Assembly (NCBI GenBank): GCA_007115705.1
Contig: QXEO01001032.1
Span: 454,881-518,880 of the forward strand
Reading direction: 5' to 3'
DNA: 64,000 nt
DNA from: Dactylis glomerata
Taxonomy: Eukaryota; Streptophyta; Magnoliopsida; Poales; Poaceae
In this document: positions 22,562 through 34,394 of the stretch, one piece after another
How the letters are laid out: every line of letters begins with the position of its first letter
Position numbering within the stretch: position 1 is the stretch's first letter
Notes under the pieces: model-generated
Told to the model about the DNA's origin: nothing
Databases searched by the model: none
Seen by the model: the letters and a program-made list of their open reading frames with translations, nothing else
Program-made: the position numbers and the translations under genes

Positions 22562-25500
22562 TGTAACAACCCAAATTTTTGGGAAATAGAAATAAATGGA
22601 TTTATTAAAATACCAAATTTTTGGAGCCAACAAAAACTTTTATTTTGAATACAAGATTAATTTCTTGCCTTTTCGAAACTTCTGAGTTTGAGCATTTGCT
22701 CCCATGCTTCAAATAAAAAGAGTATGAGAAAGGTTTTAAAACCAACCCTTTGAGCCCAAATTTTTAATCGTTTAGAAAGGAAATATTTGGAATAGAGGTA
22801 AAACCTTTATTTTCAAGAAACCTATCTTTGTTTTAAAAAGAGGAGAATAAAAATATCCCATTTCAAAAATTACTATTTCTCATTTCTCAAGTTGACATTT
22901 CCAAAAAAATGTTGGAATCAACCTTTCGAAAACTTATTTTCAAAACTTTGAAAAAAAAAACTCCCAAATGTTTTCTTTAGCCATGTTTTCGGAAAACAAA
23001 TAATTATACGTGTAAAACGTTTTTGTTAAATTGAAATAGTTTTCTAACTATAAAATTTTGTGCATGCTTACATGCTAAACCCATTTGGGTCATTTGCCAA
23101 ACCCAAAATTAAGTCAAGCAATCACAAACAAATAGAAAGGAATCAAGAAAATAAACCGCAACACAAAAACCTAAGTAAGAAAAGAGGAAGTCGTGATCTT
23201 AAAGAAATTAATGCTTACACTACTTTGCCCTTATATATTAAGAAAAATCTGAACTAGACCCTCGTGCATCTCTCCACCACAAATAAGAACAAGTTACAAA
23301 GAAGCAAATACAATAACGTTTGAAACAAAAATCAACTTGGAACTCTATTTAATATTCTACCAAAGTTTGAATTTAAATAAGAGGTCATTTCCCAACTCCA
23401 TGTTATCTCCAAGAAAACCAACACTTTTGGACCAATCAAATCTTTTTCACTCATATTGCATGCATACATAGTATTTTAAATACATGTTGTTCTATGATTT
23501 CATGTGGGTTTTAATTGGTGGTGCAATGTTTAGTTAATTCAAACCTAATCAATAGAAGCATTAGAGAAGAACCACAAAGATCAAAAGAACCAGAAGCAAA
23601 AGAAATAAAGAAAAAGAGAAGAAAGGATGATCTAGAAAAAGTTAACCACTACCCTACTTTGGACACTTAGAATAAGAAATCTGTAACTCAAGCAAAGGTG
23701 TGGTCAGTTAGTTGAGCTTGACCACATCACATACTAACTCAACCAGGAAGTTTCCAGCAAAAACTCAAACTAGAAACCCACGCAATCATCAGCCAAACTT
23801 TGAATCTGAAACAGTGACAATGCCCAAGTTTGAAATATAAATTTTTGCAAAACTTGTTATTTCTTCGAAACAAAAATATCCCTGGAACCCTTGTCCAATA
23901 TGATGAAGACCCACGGTGGCCGTTTTCAAAAATTTGAAATTTGATTTCTTGCGGGCATTTCATCGAACACGTGGTGGGCAAAAATCTAGAAAATCGGTTC
24001 TACTGTGACCAACACTGTTTCCGTTCGTCCCAGGCCCTGTAGCCATGCGTGTGGACATCTCTTGGTCGAGCCCCAGCATCCCCTGCCCCGACCACGGCCG
24101 TGAGACAAGGAAGCACAGAGGAGAACCACCGCCCGGACCCCTCCCATGTCCCCCTCTGAACCAGACCGTCCCGACCTCTCCCATCGCGCCAGGATGCTCC
24201 TGCAGCACACCGCAGCCCTCCGCCGAAAGCCCCGACCGCCGTGTCCCTTCGTTAGCCGACACCGGCCGTGCTCTCTCCCCAGATCCACTCGCCCCGTGCT
24301 CCCTCCCCCGACTATAAAAGGACCTTCTCTCTTCCCTGAAAAGAACCCCGCCATCCCCAGGAACCTCCTAGACAACATCTCCAGCTTCCTCTCTCTCTCG
24401 TTCGAGCTCCCCCGTCGACGCCGCTCCGCAGAGCACCTCCCGTTCCCGGCGTTCTAGAGCCTCCCGCGAGCTGCCGCCTGGACGAGGTGGAGGAGGAGAA
24501 GCTCCTCCGCCGCCTAGACATCCTCGCCGCCGCTCCCCATCGCCGCCGGTGAGCTCCCCGTGCGCAGCCCTCCTCCCAGTACTCCTTCTCGTTTACGTTC
24601 CTGTAGCACGAGGAAGAAGAAGCCCGATACCTGTTCGGTTTAAGTTCTGACCGGTGGGGCCCCTTGGCAGGCCGGACCGGTCCTCTTTTTTTTCCCTGCC
24701 ACCCGCCACTTGCAGCCGAACGGGCCGGCCCAGCGTGGTCTGTGTGTTCGGCCCGGATATAAAAAAAAGGGTTATTCCGATTTTGCGAATTTCCGAAATT
24801 CATTCAGATGCTTTAGTATATTTAATTTTCCCGGAGATCTACCGATCCAAATTTAGCAAATGAAAATGTTCTGGAGACCTTAGAACATAAGCTATCCAAT
24901 AAAAGTGGTTTCAACACAATTAGATTTACAGAGTGGTTGCAGTAAAAATAACAAAACAGGAGCTTTTTCACCTTAGAAAATTCATATCAATTCGAATAAA
25001 ATTCCTAAAAATATAAATCCAACTTTGGAAATTCACAATTAGTGATACCCATCTGTCTATAGCATTAGATCTCATTTTTGAACCTTTTAAAATAAATTCT
25101 ATTTACCTATATGGTTAAATAATCATTTGCCTTATAGGATCTTATTAAACTCAAATCTATGATCAAAATTTTTAGGGAACTCTTATTGTTAAATCATATT
25201 TCCAAATACCATCTGTAGGTATTGATCTTAGTCTACGTGAGCTTGTAGGAAGTATTTGGAAATTTAATCCTACATGATAGTAAGTAGAAACTCAAACTTG
25301 CACACCTATTTCAAAATAAATGGAAATGATATGAAACCAATTCGAATCAACCACATTTCTAAATATTGATCTATAACCTTTGATCCCATTTAACTAGGAT
25401 CTATAGACCCTACTTGCAGATTCAAATTTGATTACTAAATAGTTGCAAACTAGAAATGGCTTCAATAAAAGAGAAATACTATAAATTCTATGAATCCTCT

Positions 25501-27265
25501 TTGGTTTAACCATGATCTTGAGTATCTACATTTGACCATGACCTTGGTCAATAAGGACTTGCAGGAGATATTTTCATAATCTAAAATAAATAAACCCTAC
25601 TTAGATACAACAACTCAATCATCTCATCCATCGGAACTCAATGATCTTCGAAACCCCTCTCCATAGACTTCCTAGATCACTTCCCTTACCCCAGCATGTG
25701 TATTTGAGTGGATATGTATTGTTTGTGAATTGTGTGGTGATTGTATGCTTATTTGATTTGCGACGATTAGACGATAACGAGAGTAAGGAGAATGGATCCC
25801 GAAGTCCACCAAGAAATAGAGATGGAGATCAATCAATCCAAGATGAAGATGAAGACTATTTTAACTTTGCCAAGCCAGGCAAGCCATCTTTTGAATCATA
25901 CTCCAAATGCCTAGTTTTACTATTGCATTCTACCTATTTTAAGTAAATTGCATGATTGAATTGCTAGAGTAGAATGATAGATGTGTAGTGATATCTTGCT
26001 TATCAAGAGCATCACGCTGAGTTTATCCAACCATATCTAGTGGTATCATCACTCCATGTAGTTGCTTAGTCGCTAATAAAATTGAGGTCATCTATTCGGG
26101 GAACCCTAGTTGAAATTTGGTGACTTGAACTTGAAATTTGAATTGGAGGTTTCTCCTACTTGATGGCTTTATGAAAGAAAATAATCTTGACTAAGAACTA
26201 TGAAATGTATTTCTCAATTGACAACGAGTGATGTACATGGGTGCCAATTATAACGTACAACCACGTTACCCCTATATGGGAAGGGGCTTAATCCGTAGCT
26301 TGTTTATCTTAGTATGGGAGGTCTTGCATCAAATCTTCATGGAAGGACTCCACGGGCGGATACTTCTTGACCAACTGGTTTCCACTAACCCGGTACCCGG
26401 GATGGGCAGAACTAGAGGCGCCGGAGCGGGAATTCCGTATCCCGGGCTCTAGGGAAGGATCCTATACTAGGATGAGCAAGTGAAAGGTTTTGTTTGATTA
26501 TCTGAAACCCGCATACCTTTGTGTATGGCGAACCGTGGAATTCTCCCGGCAGATGTATCGAATCTTGTGGGTAAAGTGTACCCCTCTGCAGAGGTTTTCA
26601 AACTATTCGAATAGCCGAGTCCTCGGTCATGGACGGTTGGCAAACTCTACCTGGCTTTTGTCAATAATGAAAATAACTTATGGTGAACTTGGTGAATGAC
26701 ATGAACTGAATTGACTTGACTTGACTTGACCATGATATTGACACACTTGAAGTTCCTCTTTAGATTGAACTTAGAGAACTAAACTTCTTTTCTACCAATG
26801 AACATTCTTGGGAAATAAAACTAGCATTTCTGCAAATAAACTTAGTGCTTAGTCCACCATACCAACCTTGCATATCTCTCTCATCACTTTGTTTATAAGA
26901 TGGTTTGCGAGTGCATCCAATGTACTCACGGCTGTGTCCCTGGCTATCAACTTGGCCAGACTTGAAGGAGCAAGATCAAGAAGGAAGGACTCATTGACAA
27001 CTTTGCGAATTAGGCTCGTTTCCTACTGTCTGCTTTGCCTGTGCGGTTGAAGCTTGACAATATGGACCCAAAGTGTTATTCCGCTGCATATTGATGAATT
27101 GTAAGGTTTGGTCTGTACGACCACCTATGTAATCCCTTTTATTTACTATTAATGTCTATGACTGTGATATCAACTACGTTATGTAAATCACAACATTGAT
27201 TCTGGGATTGTGATGGATTACATAACGGGCACTTCGAATTTGTTATCAAATTTGAGGTCGTCACA
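22562..27265 (+). repeat. LTR 3 (4,704 bp)
   Basis: Same length and ends as the other LTRs. Matches LTR 2 at every diagnostic site checked. It contains another TATAAAAGG at 24313. It is followed directly by the CTAAC target duplication and then MULE sequence. Confidence 0.9.
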
Positions 27266-27270
27266 CTAAC
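27266..27270. repeat. Target-site duplication CTAAC, right copy of array
   Basis: Exact repeat of 8825-8829. Confidence 0.9.
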
Positions 27271-27359
27271 CCTAGGCATGGTGCGGCGGGAGTTGGTTTG
27301 CTACCCAGGACGGACGGATTGGTGCGGTGTTGTTTGGCTTGGCTTAGCCAGCTTAGTTT

Positions 27360-27584
27360 GAACCGGTAAAGAAAATCCAAGGAAAAATTCGTCAAACAAA
27401 GCCACATACGTGGCATGACACATGTACCTGATAACTGGGACCCAGCCATCAAAAAGCTCAGAAAATTCTAGGGGGGTAAAAATTGGCAAAACTTTTGCTA
27501 AATGGATTAATTTGGATGAAATCTTGCTAAATGGGGTAATTAGCGTCAAAAAATTGAAATAGGGGTAAAAACTGGAATTTACTC
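27360..27584 (-). repeat. MULE right terminal inverted repeat
   Basis: Inverted copy of 8192-8415, ending CTGGAATTTACTC at 27584 and followed by the diverged 9-bp duplication TATGAAATA. Confidence 0.7.
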
Positions 27585-27593
27585 TATGAAATA

Positions 27594-28219
27594 TGGCATG
27601 AGAACAAACTATGTTTTTATTTTCTTAAAACTACAACAATGGGCAACATGGGACATCATCCTATGTATTAATAAGTTTGTACTTTTACGGATATATTGGT
27701 ATTGTATAGCTAAAATATTATGGTAATATAGTCTGTAAAAAATTTAAGCTAGACAAAATACACACTTGTGGATTCTATATCTTTATGAATTAATTTTCTA
27801 CAGTTGGTGACCAACAAACATATAAATCTATTTCTTGTTACACCGGTGCAATGCAAACTATCTTTCATTTACATATACTCAGAACTGGTATAAGTACAAT
27901 ATAATATGACCCAATAATAAATTGGGTGCAATAAGCATTCCCGCTGATTCGTTTTAGTTTGACGTACATGTTACATCTTAATTAAAGATAATTAAACATT
28001 ATTACTGTTGTTCGCAACGGAGGGACCTTAACATGCGAGCCTTTGTGATAGGACCGATCGATATGATTTCCTCTTTGATTTTAAGATGGTGGGCAACTTC
28101 AAATCTTATGGGGTAATTTTTTTTGTAATATCGCTCCATATGTACATTTTTTTGTAATTCAACATATTTATAGTTGTTTCACCTCATTTGTTATTGCGGG
28201 TTGTTCTTTGTCATTTCAG
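27594..28219. other. Intergenic AT-rich DNA
   Basis: No gene or repeat boundary recognised. It ends in a consensus 3' splice acceptor (TGTCATTTCAG) that opens the exon-like block at 28220. Confidence 0.45.
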
Positions 28220-29049
28220 GGCACGACTTAACATTTGCATCAGAAAGTTCTTAACTATAGAGGGTCCAGTTTTTTTGAAGTTTGACATGTACCTGCTAAA
28301 AGACAAAGAAAGGACATATATTTGTGGAGCGTACTGGAGGTCTTTTACTGAGGCATATAACATCCAGATCAACGATGTTGTCAAGTTTAGTAGTGTTTTC
28401 TCAGGATGTTCGTTTTATGTAATTGTGTCGGCGGTGGGTATAGAAAATCATTGCACGAAAGGCCAGGTATATTCATAACACTAAATGATGTTTTTATTTG
28501 CTCGTTCTATACTTAAGAGCCTTTTGTGTGTATTTTTTTTACTGTTTATTGGTTATTAGTGTGGAACCACGCTTTTCATATTTCTTTGTGCATCATTTCA
28601 ACAGGCCTATTGGAACTACCAACTAATGATCAATTTGCTTTACATGACATTGTGTTTTCAAACATTTCCGGCCTTTCAGAGAAAGCTATCAAAGCGATAT
28701 CTTTTGAATTGTTGAAAGTGATCCCTCACAACATTCAACCATGTGTTAGTTTCTATGTCCACACAGACACAGTGACCAACGAGGAAATAGATTTGCAAAC
28801 CTTGGTTAGTTTATTCTCCTTTCAGCCTCTAATCATTTAAAAGTTTTAAGTTTTATATTCCCCTTGCCTTATGCTTCATGCATGTCGACTGTATTTTGAC
28901 CTATATATTCGTTTGCATATACCATCTCTTAGTGCATCCCTCAAGAGATTAGAAGGTGGCTTCCATGTTGGCGTAACGGTGTTGCACTCCACAGGAACAG
29001 GTTAGTCAACGAGCCCACCGAGGAACATACTGCATTACCAGCTCTGTAA
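28220..29049 (+). pseudogene. B3-domain-like gene fragment, three exon-like blocks
   Basis: Block A (28220-28466) sits between TTTCAG and CCAG|GTATAT. It encodes a stretch ending WRSFTEAYNIQINDVVKF and FYVIVS, which matches the conserved W..F....I..-D-V.F..-FYV pattern of plant B3 DNA-binding domains. Block B (about 28605-28805) and block C (28933-29049, ending in TAA) are joined by consensus splice sites in phase and contain LCIPQEIRRWLP, again B3-like. The A-to-B junction is out of phase with the sites I can see. No start codon or upstream exons were found. I read it as a degenerate or captured piece of a REM-type B3 gene; a real gene with different exon limits is possible. Confidence 0.4.
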
Positions 29050-29118
29050 ACTTGGATCTCCTGTGCATGGGGAGACTTGTGCAAAAAAAAGTTGGAGACT
29101 GCTGCTAGGACTGTCATA

Positions 29119-29276
29119 CTCCCTCCGTTTAGAAATATAAGATGTTTTAGCTTTGTGAAGTGAGTGTATTTAGACATCTTTTAGTGTATAGGTTCGCTCG
29201 AATCTATACACTAAAAGATGTCTAGATACACCCACTTCACAAAACTAAAACATCTTATATTTCTAAACGGAGGGAG
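29119..29276. mobile_element. Stowaway MITE, complete
   Basis: 158 bp with near-perfect inverted repeats (CTCCCTCCGTTTAGAAATAT and its complement) flanked by the TA target duplication (29117-29118 and 29277-29278). Much of the element is one long hairpin; the AGTGTATAGATTC-type centre marks it as one of the common Triticeae Stowaway families. Confidence 0.92.
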
Positions 29277-29278
29277 TA

Positions 29279-29990
29279 CTTGTTAAGCTGAAAATGGTGG
29301 CTGCTGCCTCGACATTGTCAACCTCTACAAGTATTAGATGGTGTAGTTTAGGGGCTTTAGGTGATGCGGCAGCCCAATCTCGATGACTAGTTTAGCGGCC
29401 ACATTGGGTGAAGCAGAGCTCGTAGGTAGTCTCGGTGGATGGGACAGTGACTCCACCATCTAAATAGCGCACGGGAGATGGATATCCAACGACAGCGAGG
29501 CTCATTCCCCCGGGTATCGACAGTCCCCAGCCAGAATCGGTGGTTGCAACCACGAAATTGCAACTAAGTTACTATCGCGCGACTACGGACGAAGAGGGCA
29601 AAGGGAATGAGAATAAGCTAGCTGTTGGGATCTCTCCAGCGTGGATGGTCTTAGGAATCACGTTGTGTGCCTTACAAAAAACCCAGCGACGTATGCTCAG
29701 TCTTCTGTTGTGAACGATATATTCTGCAAGTAAGTTGTATCTGATAATACAAATGATGGATCTACTCATGAGAATTAAATTGCATATGCTTGTATAACGT
29801 CACCAACGTTATAACTATAAGCAGCGATAAATGAGAAAACGAGTTGTTTAGTAGTTATCGCTTCAAAGTTGCAACACACTATAAATTTCCCGTTATCACT
29901 GCTATATCCTGAACTCGTGATGGATGCACATTAACGTTGTCACCGCCTTTTTCGTGTGCCCATAACAACCACCAAATTTTTTGCCAACAA
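29279..29990. other. Intergenic, nothing recognised
   Basis: Mixed composition, no sustained open frame, no repeat boundaries identified. It may include the interior of the decayed CACTA-type element that ends at 30245. Confidence 0.4.
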
Positions 29991-30245
29991 TGTGTTCTTA
30001 TTTCGCGCATCATCATTAGGCATGGCAGAGACCAACTCAGGACCTACTGACGACGCATTTTTTGGGCCCGTCATCTATACCGGTTACGAGTGACTGTTTT
30101 TCTATCTTTGACGTGGCTATAATTTTCTTCCCAGTAGTGACATGGCACCAGTAATAGCTACAAGTGGCGCCAGATTGGTGGGTGCCTCCTGAACCCCACC
30201 AGCCTCATTTTCACAATGCCACTAATAAGCTTTTTTGTACTAGTG
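29991..30245. mobile_element. CACTA-type terminal remnant
   Basis: The end at 30245, read on the minus strand, is CACTAGTACAAAAAAGCTTA, a typical terminus of small Triticeae CACTA derivatives. The adjoining sequence has recurring short motifs (ACTAATAAG, CAGTAATAGC). I could not find the matching left end, so its size is unknown. Confidence 0.5.
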
Positions 30246-30645
30246 TTCTATTATGAAAAATAGATAACGTCTTAACAAATATATGGCGATAGTTCCCTAA
30301 GTTTTTTATCAATATAAAATATTGTGACAAAATAAATGTCATATATCTTGTGATTAGGACATATAATAAAAATTATAAACATATTTAGATGTAATACAAT
30401 GGTCTTCGATGTCGGGGATTGTATCCATATGGAAATCATTGGTACCCACATTCAAAATATTAAATAGATTTTTATTTGCATGATTTCGTGTTAATGAAAG
30501 TAATTATATTGTGGTATTCATTGCATCGATCAATCTGTTTTATTAAAAATATCATCTGAATTTATCAAGGTTCTGTTTGCACTCAAATAAATATTGGTCA
30601 ATCTTTTATATTTACAACCAAGGTATTTCCGTTCAAAGTTATGTA
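30246..30645. other. Intergenic AT-rich DNA
   Basis: No gene or repeat recognised between the CACTA remnant and the next MITE. Confidence 0.5.
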
Positions 30646-30737
30646 CTTGCTCCGATTGGAAATAAGTGTCGGTGATTTTATACTTACTTAGTACAAAATT
30701 TATACTAAGGCACCAACACTTATTTCCGATCAAAGAG
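30646..30737. mobile_element. Short Stowaway MITE, degenerate
   Basis: 92 bp between TA dinucleotides. The left half contains CCGATTGGAAATAAGTGTCG and the right half CACTTATTTCCGATC, forming inverted arms around an AT-rich loop. The terminal CTCCCTC is mutated. Confidence 0.65.
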
Positions 30738-31127
30738 TAATATTATATATATCATATGATCATCTAGAAAAAAGGTAGAGTATAAATTGAGATTAATATG
30801 TTAGTATATACTGGAATCTAGAGATTTTAGTAAATGTATATCAATAATATCTCACATTACATCTGTTGGACATTAACGATAAGGGATCACACCAGTGTAT
30901 CTTAGTAACTGTACATATGCATCATCAAAGGATACTTTTAATATCATGAATAATAATAGATCAACCTAACCATACTTGAAGGTCATCAGGCCAATGTTTT
31001 GTTGGACTGGAATCGTTTAGTTAACACATCCTATAATACGTACATTTTCATAGGGTACGTCAAATAGCATATGGAAAAAAGTTGTATTGAAACTTCACTT
31101 ACTAATATAATGCATTATAGTAACTAT
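30738..31127. other. Intergenic AT-rich DNA
   Basis: Nothing recognised. Confidence 0.5.
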
Positions 31128-32480
31128 TTTTTCGAAATGGGGCAACCCAGCCTCTGCATCGAAGAGATGCATACGGCCTTTTTATTTTATTTATTTAACA
31201 AAGATTGGCGAAAATTGTTACAACAATCATCCAAAATGAAGCCACCAAACACAGGTGTCAAAGCACCACCAAACTAGTGCAACACTAGAGGAATAAACAA
31301 GGCCTTGTGTCTCAACACCACCATCGTTGAGTCCCGGAAAGATCCAAAGAAAATGCTTTGTGCGCCAGCTTTAGAGGTTAACACCACATATCTCTCCGCG
31401 AACCCATCTCCAGGGTGTTAGACCGAAGAGAAACCTCCCAGTAGACTTGCCATTGACTCTACCACAGCGCCAGACAGTTCCCCCTCTCCCTGCACATAAA
31501 ACACAACACACACCCTCTGCCGAGCTTTTGCGGCACCATGCCGCCAAGACCCACCATCATCAATGCAGGAGGGTACACGCCGCCCCACCTCAGAACCTCC
31601 TCTAGCCAGCGACTGTTCCAAACGCGATGGCCCACACCTGAAGAACGGTGCTGCCCGCCACCATAGTTCGACCTCGGAGGCCCAGACCTAGGGTTTCCCT
31701 TGGAGCAACACCATCTCCCGCCGACATCCGCTACAAAAATGATGCCCTCAAGAAGGGTAATGATGTCGGGCAGCGACATCATTCGAATTGGGAGCTCCGG
31801 ATATAGGGGTTTACCCCAGAGCATCCCAAGTCAAACGACATGGCTTCTCAAAAGGTAAGGTCACCCGAAGACGCCGTCATCGTCTGCCACGACCAACGGC
31901 GAGGCTCGATTTTCACAGGATGCCATGTCGCCCTAACCTGTCGTCGTCTGGAACACCACCATCGGCCGACCAACTTTGATGGTGAAGGAGGCCACCACCA
32001 GAAATCCGTGGACTGCCTCCCTAGACGACCTCATGTTGCGGATCTAGCCTAGGAGAATCAGGCTATAGGTCGAGGACAGAGATGAAGACGCGTGCAGGCT
32101 GAAGCCCTCCCCCGGCCTGTTGGGGCCCAGGTCGGATCCCGCCCACACCGCCGCTGACGCCTCCCCTTGCCCTACCGCCGTAGCCCGCAACACTGCCTCC
32201 CGCGCAGACCAAAGCGGTCCGTTGCCACCTCTAGCCGGATGTTGGCTGAGGAGAGCCGCCACCACCGCCACGCGGCGCGGGCTTTGCTCGACGATGTTCT
32301 GGCAGCGGCGGCAGCAAAGGAGGCGCCTGAGGGGGGGGCTCAAGATGGCGCGAGGTGAGGCACCCTGGTGCGGCGCGGAGCCGTCGCACGGGGGTCATGG
32401 GAGATAGGAGGCAGTAGGGAGGGAGGTGCCTAGCGGCGAGGTAAGGGTGGTGGTGGCTAGTGTTAGGTCGGGGACAGCGA
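31128..32480 (-). mobile_element. LINE-like retroposon, minus strand
   Basis: Its 3' end, on the minus strand, is GATGCAGAGGCTGGGTTGCCCCATTTCGAAAAAA, a standard grass retroposon tail. It carries a short hairpin (GCATCTCTTCGATGC) next to an A-run and follows an AT-rich region with TTAAATAAATAAAATAAAA. Upstream it becomes strongly GC-rich (31460-32440), with low-complexity open frames on both strands. No reverse transcriptase is present. The element is therefore a 5' GC-rich, non-coding or truncated LINE derivative, or a processed host-like transcript moved by LINE machinery. The 5' limit near 32480 is judged from composition only. Confidence 0.5.
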
Positions 32481-32985
32481 GGTAAGGGCAATGATTACAG
32501 CAACTACTTGGGTATCAATATTTATTAATGAAGTGCTCTGGAAATGGTATAAAACCGTTATCCACAAACTAGATTGATTACATAGCACATCTTTGAAGCA
32601 TAATAGTTGTGGTGGTTCTGTAATCATAATATTTTGATTCACAAAATATTGATAACGACTCTAAATTAGGATAATTTCCAAATGCTTCCAACACATAAAA
32701 AAGGGACGCCATCGCATTTGCGAGGGCCACTATGCTAGTTATAGGTAAATAGAAACATAACCCATTCATTATTGATGAAATTTAACAAAGCAGGGCCAAC
32801 CAGCCAAATGCTTGTATAAAAGATACTGAAGTGGGGGTAAACACTAAACTAAAAAAGCCACTGAACACTGAACCAAATATGACGAAGCCCATAGCCATCT
32901 ATATTACACGCTAGCAGAGATACATCCATCTTGGCGCGCAGATGATATACATTACTACAAGCTGTAAGCGTAGTCGTGGCCGCGT
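32481..32985. other. Intergenic AT-rich DNA
   Basis: No gene recognised. It separates the retroposon from the GC-rich gene-like block at 32986. Confidence 0.45.
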
Positions 32986-33930
32986 GTGTTGAGGCATTCC
33001 ACGGCGCGTGCGTTCTCGGCCGTTGGATCCCTACCTAAGATGATCTTGATCGTTGGTCTGGTCGGTAAGATTGTAAAAGTGAACCTGGTTTCCCTCGCGC
33101 TACCCCCAGACCCGACCCCGAATCCCCTGAACCACCCCATTCTCTCCTCCTCTGTTCTCTCAGCCTCTAGGGTTTGGCCCCCGTCCTCACCGTCCCGCCC
33201 CCACACCCGCCGCCTCGGCCTGCTCCCGGACCGGCTGCCCCTCGATCAGCGCTGAACAGACCTCCTCCGCCGCCGCCGCTTGCTCCCAGAATGGTGTGGC
33301 CGCTGGGGGCTGCCGTTGACTTCGAGGGAGGCTGGTCGATTTTGCTGCTCAAGGTTTGTTCTTCTCCTTGTTGACGCTTCGCGAGGCTTTGGGGCCATGG
33401 GGTGCTCTGCTAAAGACGATGGCGAGTTCTGGAATCTTGATTTGGTTGGTCGTTACGGGGATCTTCCTCTGGAGACGGACCTTCCAGCAAACCGTTGGTG
33501 CTGGGTCGCTCCTGGAGTGTGCACGTGAGGTGTTCGATAGAAGGTCGACAATGTACGGCAGGTGGAGGAGAGACCGATTGGTGATGGGCTAGCCCTAATG
33601 TGGCTTGAAGAGATGTTCCTAGGTGCAGATCGGTTGTCCTATTCCTTGGTTTTATTCATCCTGGATGTGGTAGAGGCTGCCGAAGGGGGGCGGCATGGTG
33701 TTGGCCTGGTGGAGGGCGGCGGTGGTCTGGTGGAGGGCGGCGGCGGGAGCAGCACCATGGTGGTCTGGTGGAGGCCGACGGAAGGGAGCGGTGCGGAAAC
33801 AAGTAGTCCTTTCTCCTTCCTGCTGCAAAAAAGGTTTTCTTTGTTTGAATCAGTAAATGATCTAACATTTGTCACCTCTCCCCAGCTATCTAATTCATGC
33901 CTCCCTAAATCTGAACCTACTGGGAGCTAG
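32986..33930 (+). other. GC-rich gene-like 5' region, product not recognised
   Basis: The block starts with promoter-like sequence and a pyrimidine-rich leader containing CTCTAGGGTTT (33166-33176), typical of grass 5' UTRs. An ATG at 33291 opens 21 codons up to a consensus donor (CTCAAG|GTTTGTTC, 33353). Downstream, several 60-120-codon frames overlap in all phases, and none has a known domain. A short local repeat (CTGGTGGAGGGCGGCGG, at 33706 and 33729) adds low complexity. It may be the 5' end of a long non-coding or spliced transcript, or the 5' part of a retroposon. I cannot assign a coding sequence. Confidence 0.3.
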
Positions 33931-34190
33931 CACGGTGATTCAGATTGGCATGTCTTGATGAGTAAGCACAGTGAAGTTGGTACCGATGCACTGGGTGCTT
34001 GAGATTGACCGGCTGAGATACGAGAACCATGATCTGAAGATGGCACCCTGAATCTGAACCCACTTGGAGGACGGTGATTCAGACCGGCCTCACGTCCGCT
34101 GTCCTGATGGGGAGGCGTGGTGAAGATGGCACCTATGAACTGGGTGCTTCAGGCTGACTGGTTGATAGCCAAGAACCATGTTCTGAACCC
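33909..34190 (+). repeat. Imperfect two-copy tandem duplication (~142 bp unit)
   Basis: Unit 1 (33909-34050) and unit 2 (34051 to about 34190) share, in order, ATCTGAACC, GGTGATTCAGA, a TGATG box, GTGAAG, ACTGGGTGCTT, TGACTGG/TGACCGG and AAGAACCATG/GAGAACCATG. The copies are diverged by many substitutions, so the duplication is old. No reading frame is maintained. Confidence 0.65.
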
Positions 34191-34394
34191 CCCGTAGAAG
34201 TTCTTACTCTGCGCCATAGTATCGTCACTTTGGTAACATCTTCCACTCTTGCTATGTTTATGCAATGCTCTTCCCAATATGTGTTTGGTTGGACTAAATC
34301 GAGGTCTGTCCTATTTTTTTGTACAAACAGACAAGAGGAAAGGAGAAGTTGATATATAAATTTTATGTAAAAAGACTGTGAATAGGAACACTTA

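Larger units (their letters stand above)
8830..27265 (+). mobile_element. Tandem LTR retrotransposon array (3 LTRs, 2 internal regions)
   Basis: Structure is LTR (8830-13533), internal (13534-15695), LTR (15696-20399), internal (20400-22561), LTR (22562-27265), with an exact 6,866-bp period. LTRs start TGTAACAACCC and end CGTCACA. Each is followed by an initiator-Met tRNA primer site or, for the last, the target duplication, and two are preceded by a purine tract. There is no pol: no protease, integrase or reverse transcriptase motif is present. With very long LTRs and one gag-like ORF it fits the non-autonomous large retrotransposon derivatives (LARD) known from Triticeae and must be mobilised by a partner. 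The arrangement is best explained by unequal recombination between the two LTRs of one element. Confidence 0.9.
8192..27584. mobile_element. Mutator-like transposon (MULE) hosting an LTR array
   Basis: The left end GAGTAAATTCCAGTTTTTACC (8192 on) and the complement of the right end (27584 back) agree with few mismatches and remain alignable for about 225 bp. Long inverted repeats of this kind with a 9-bp target duplication define Mutator-like elements, and GAGTAAAT-type termini are common among grass MULEs. Without the retrotransposon array (8830-27265) and its duplicated CTAAC, the element would be only about 950 bp. It has no transposase, so it is non-autonomous. GC-rich exon-like sequence between the left repeat and the array suggests a Pack-MULE that captured host gene pieces. 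Confidence 0.7.

Noticed and set aside
9328..27050. Many short open frames repeated at 6,866-bp intervals (for example 10254-10646, 10580-11071, 12496-12720)
   Set aside because: They lie within LTRs, overlap in several frames and show no domain. Their repetition only reflects the LTR array.
8830..27265. CRISPR-like or satellite array
   Set aside because: The 6.9-kb period with LTR borders, primer sites and purine tracts identifies a retrotransposon array in eukaryotic DNA.
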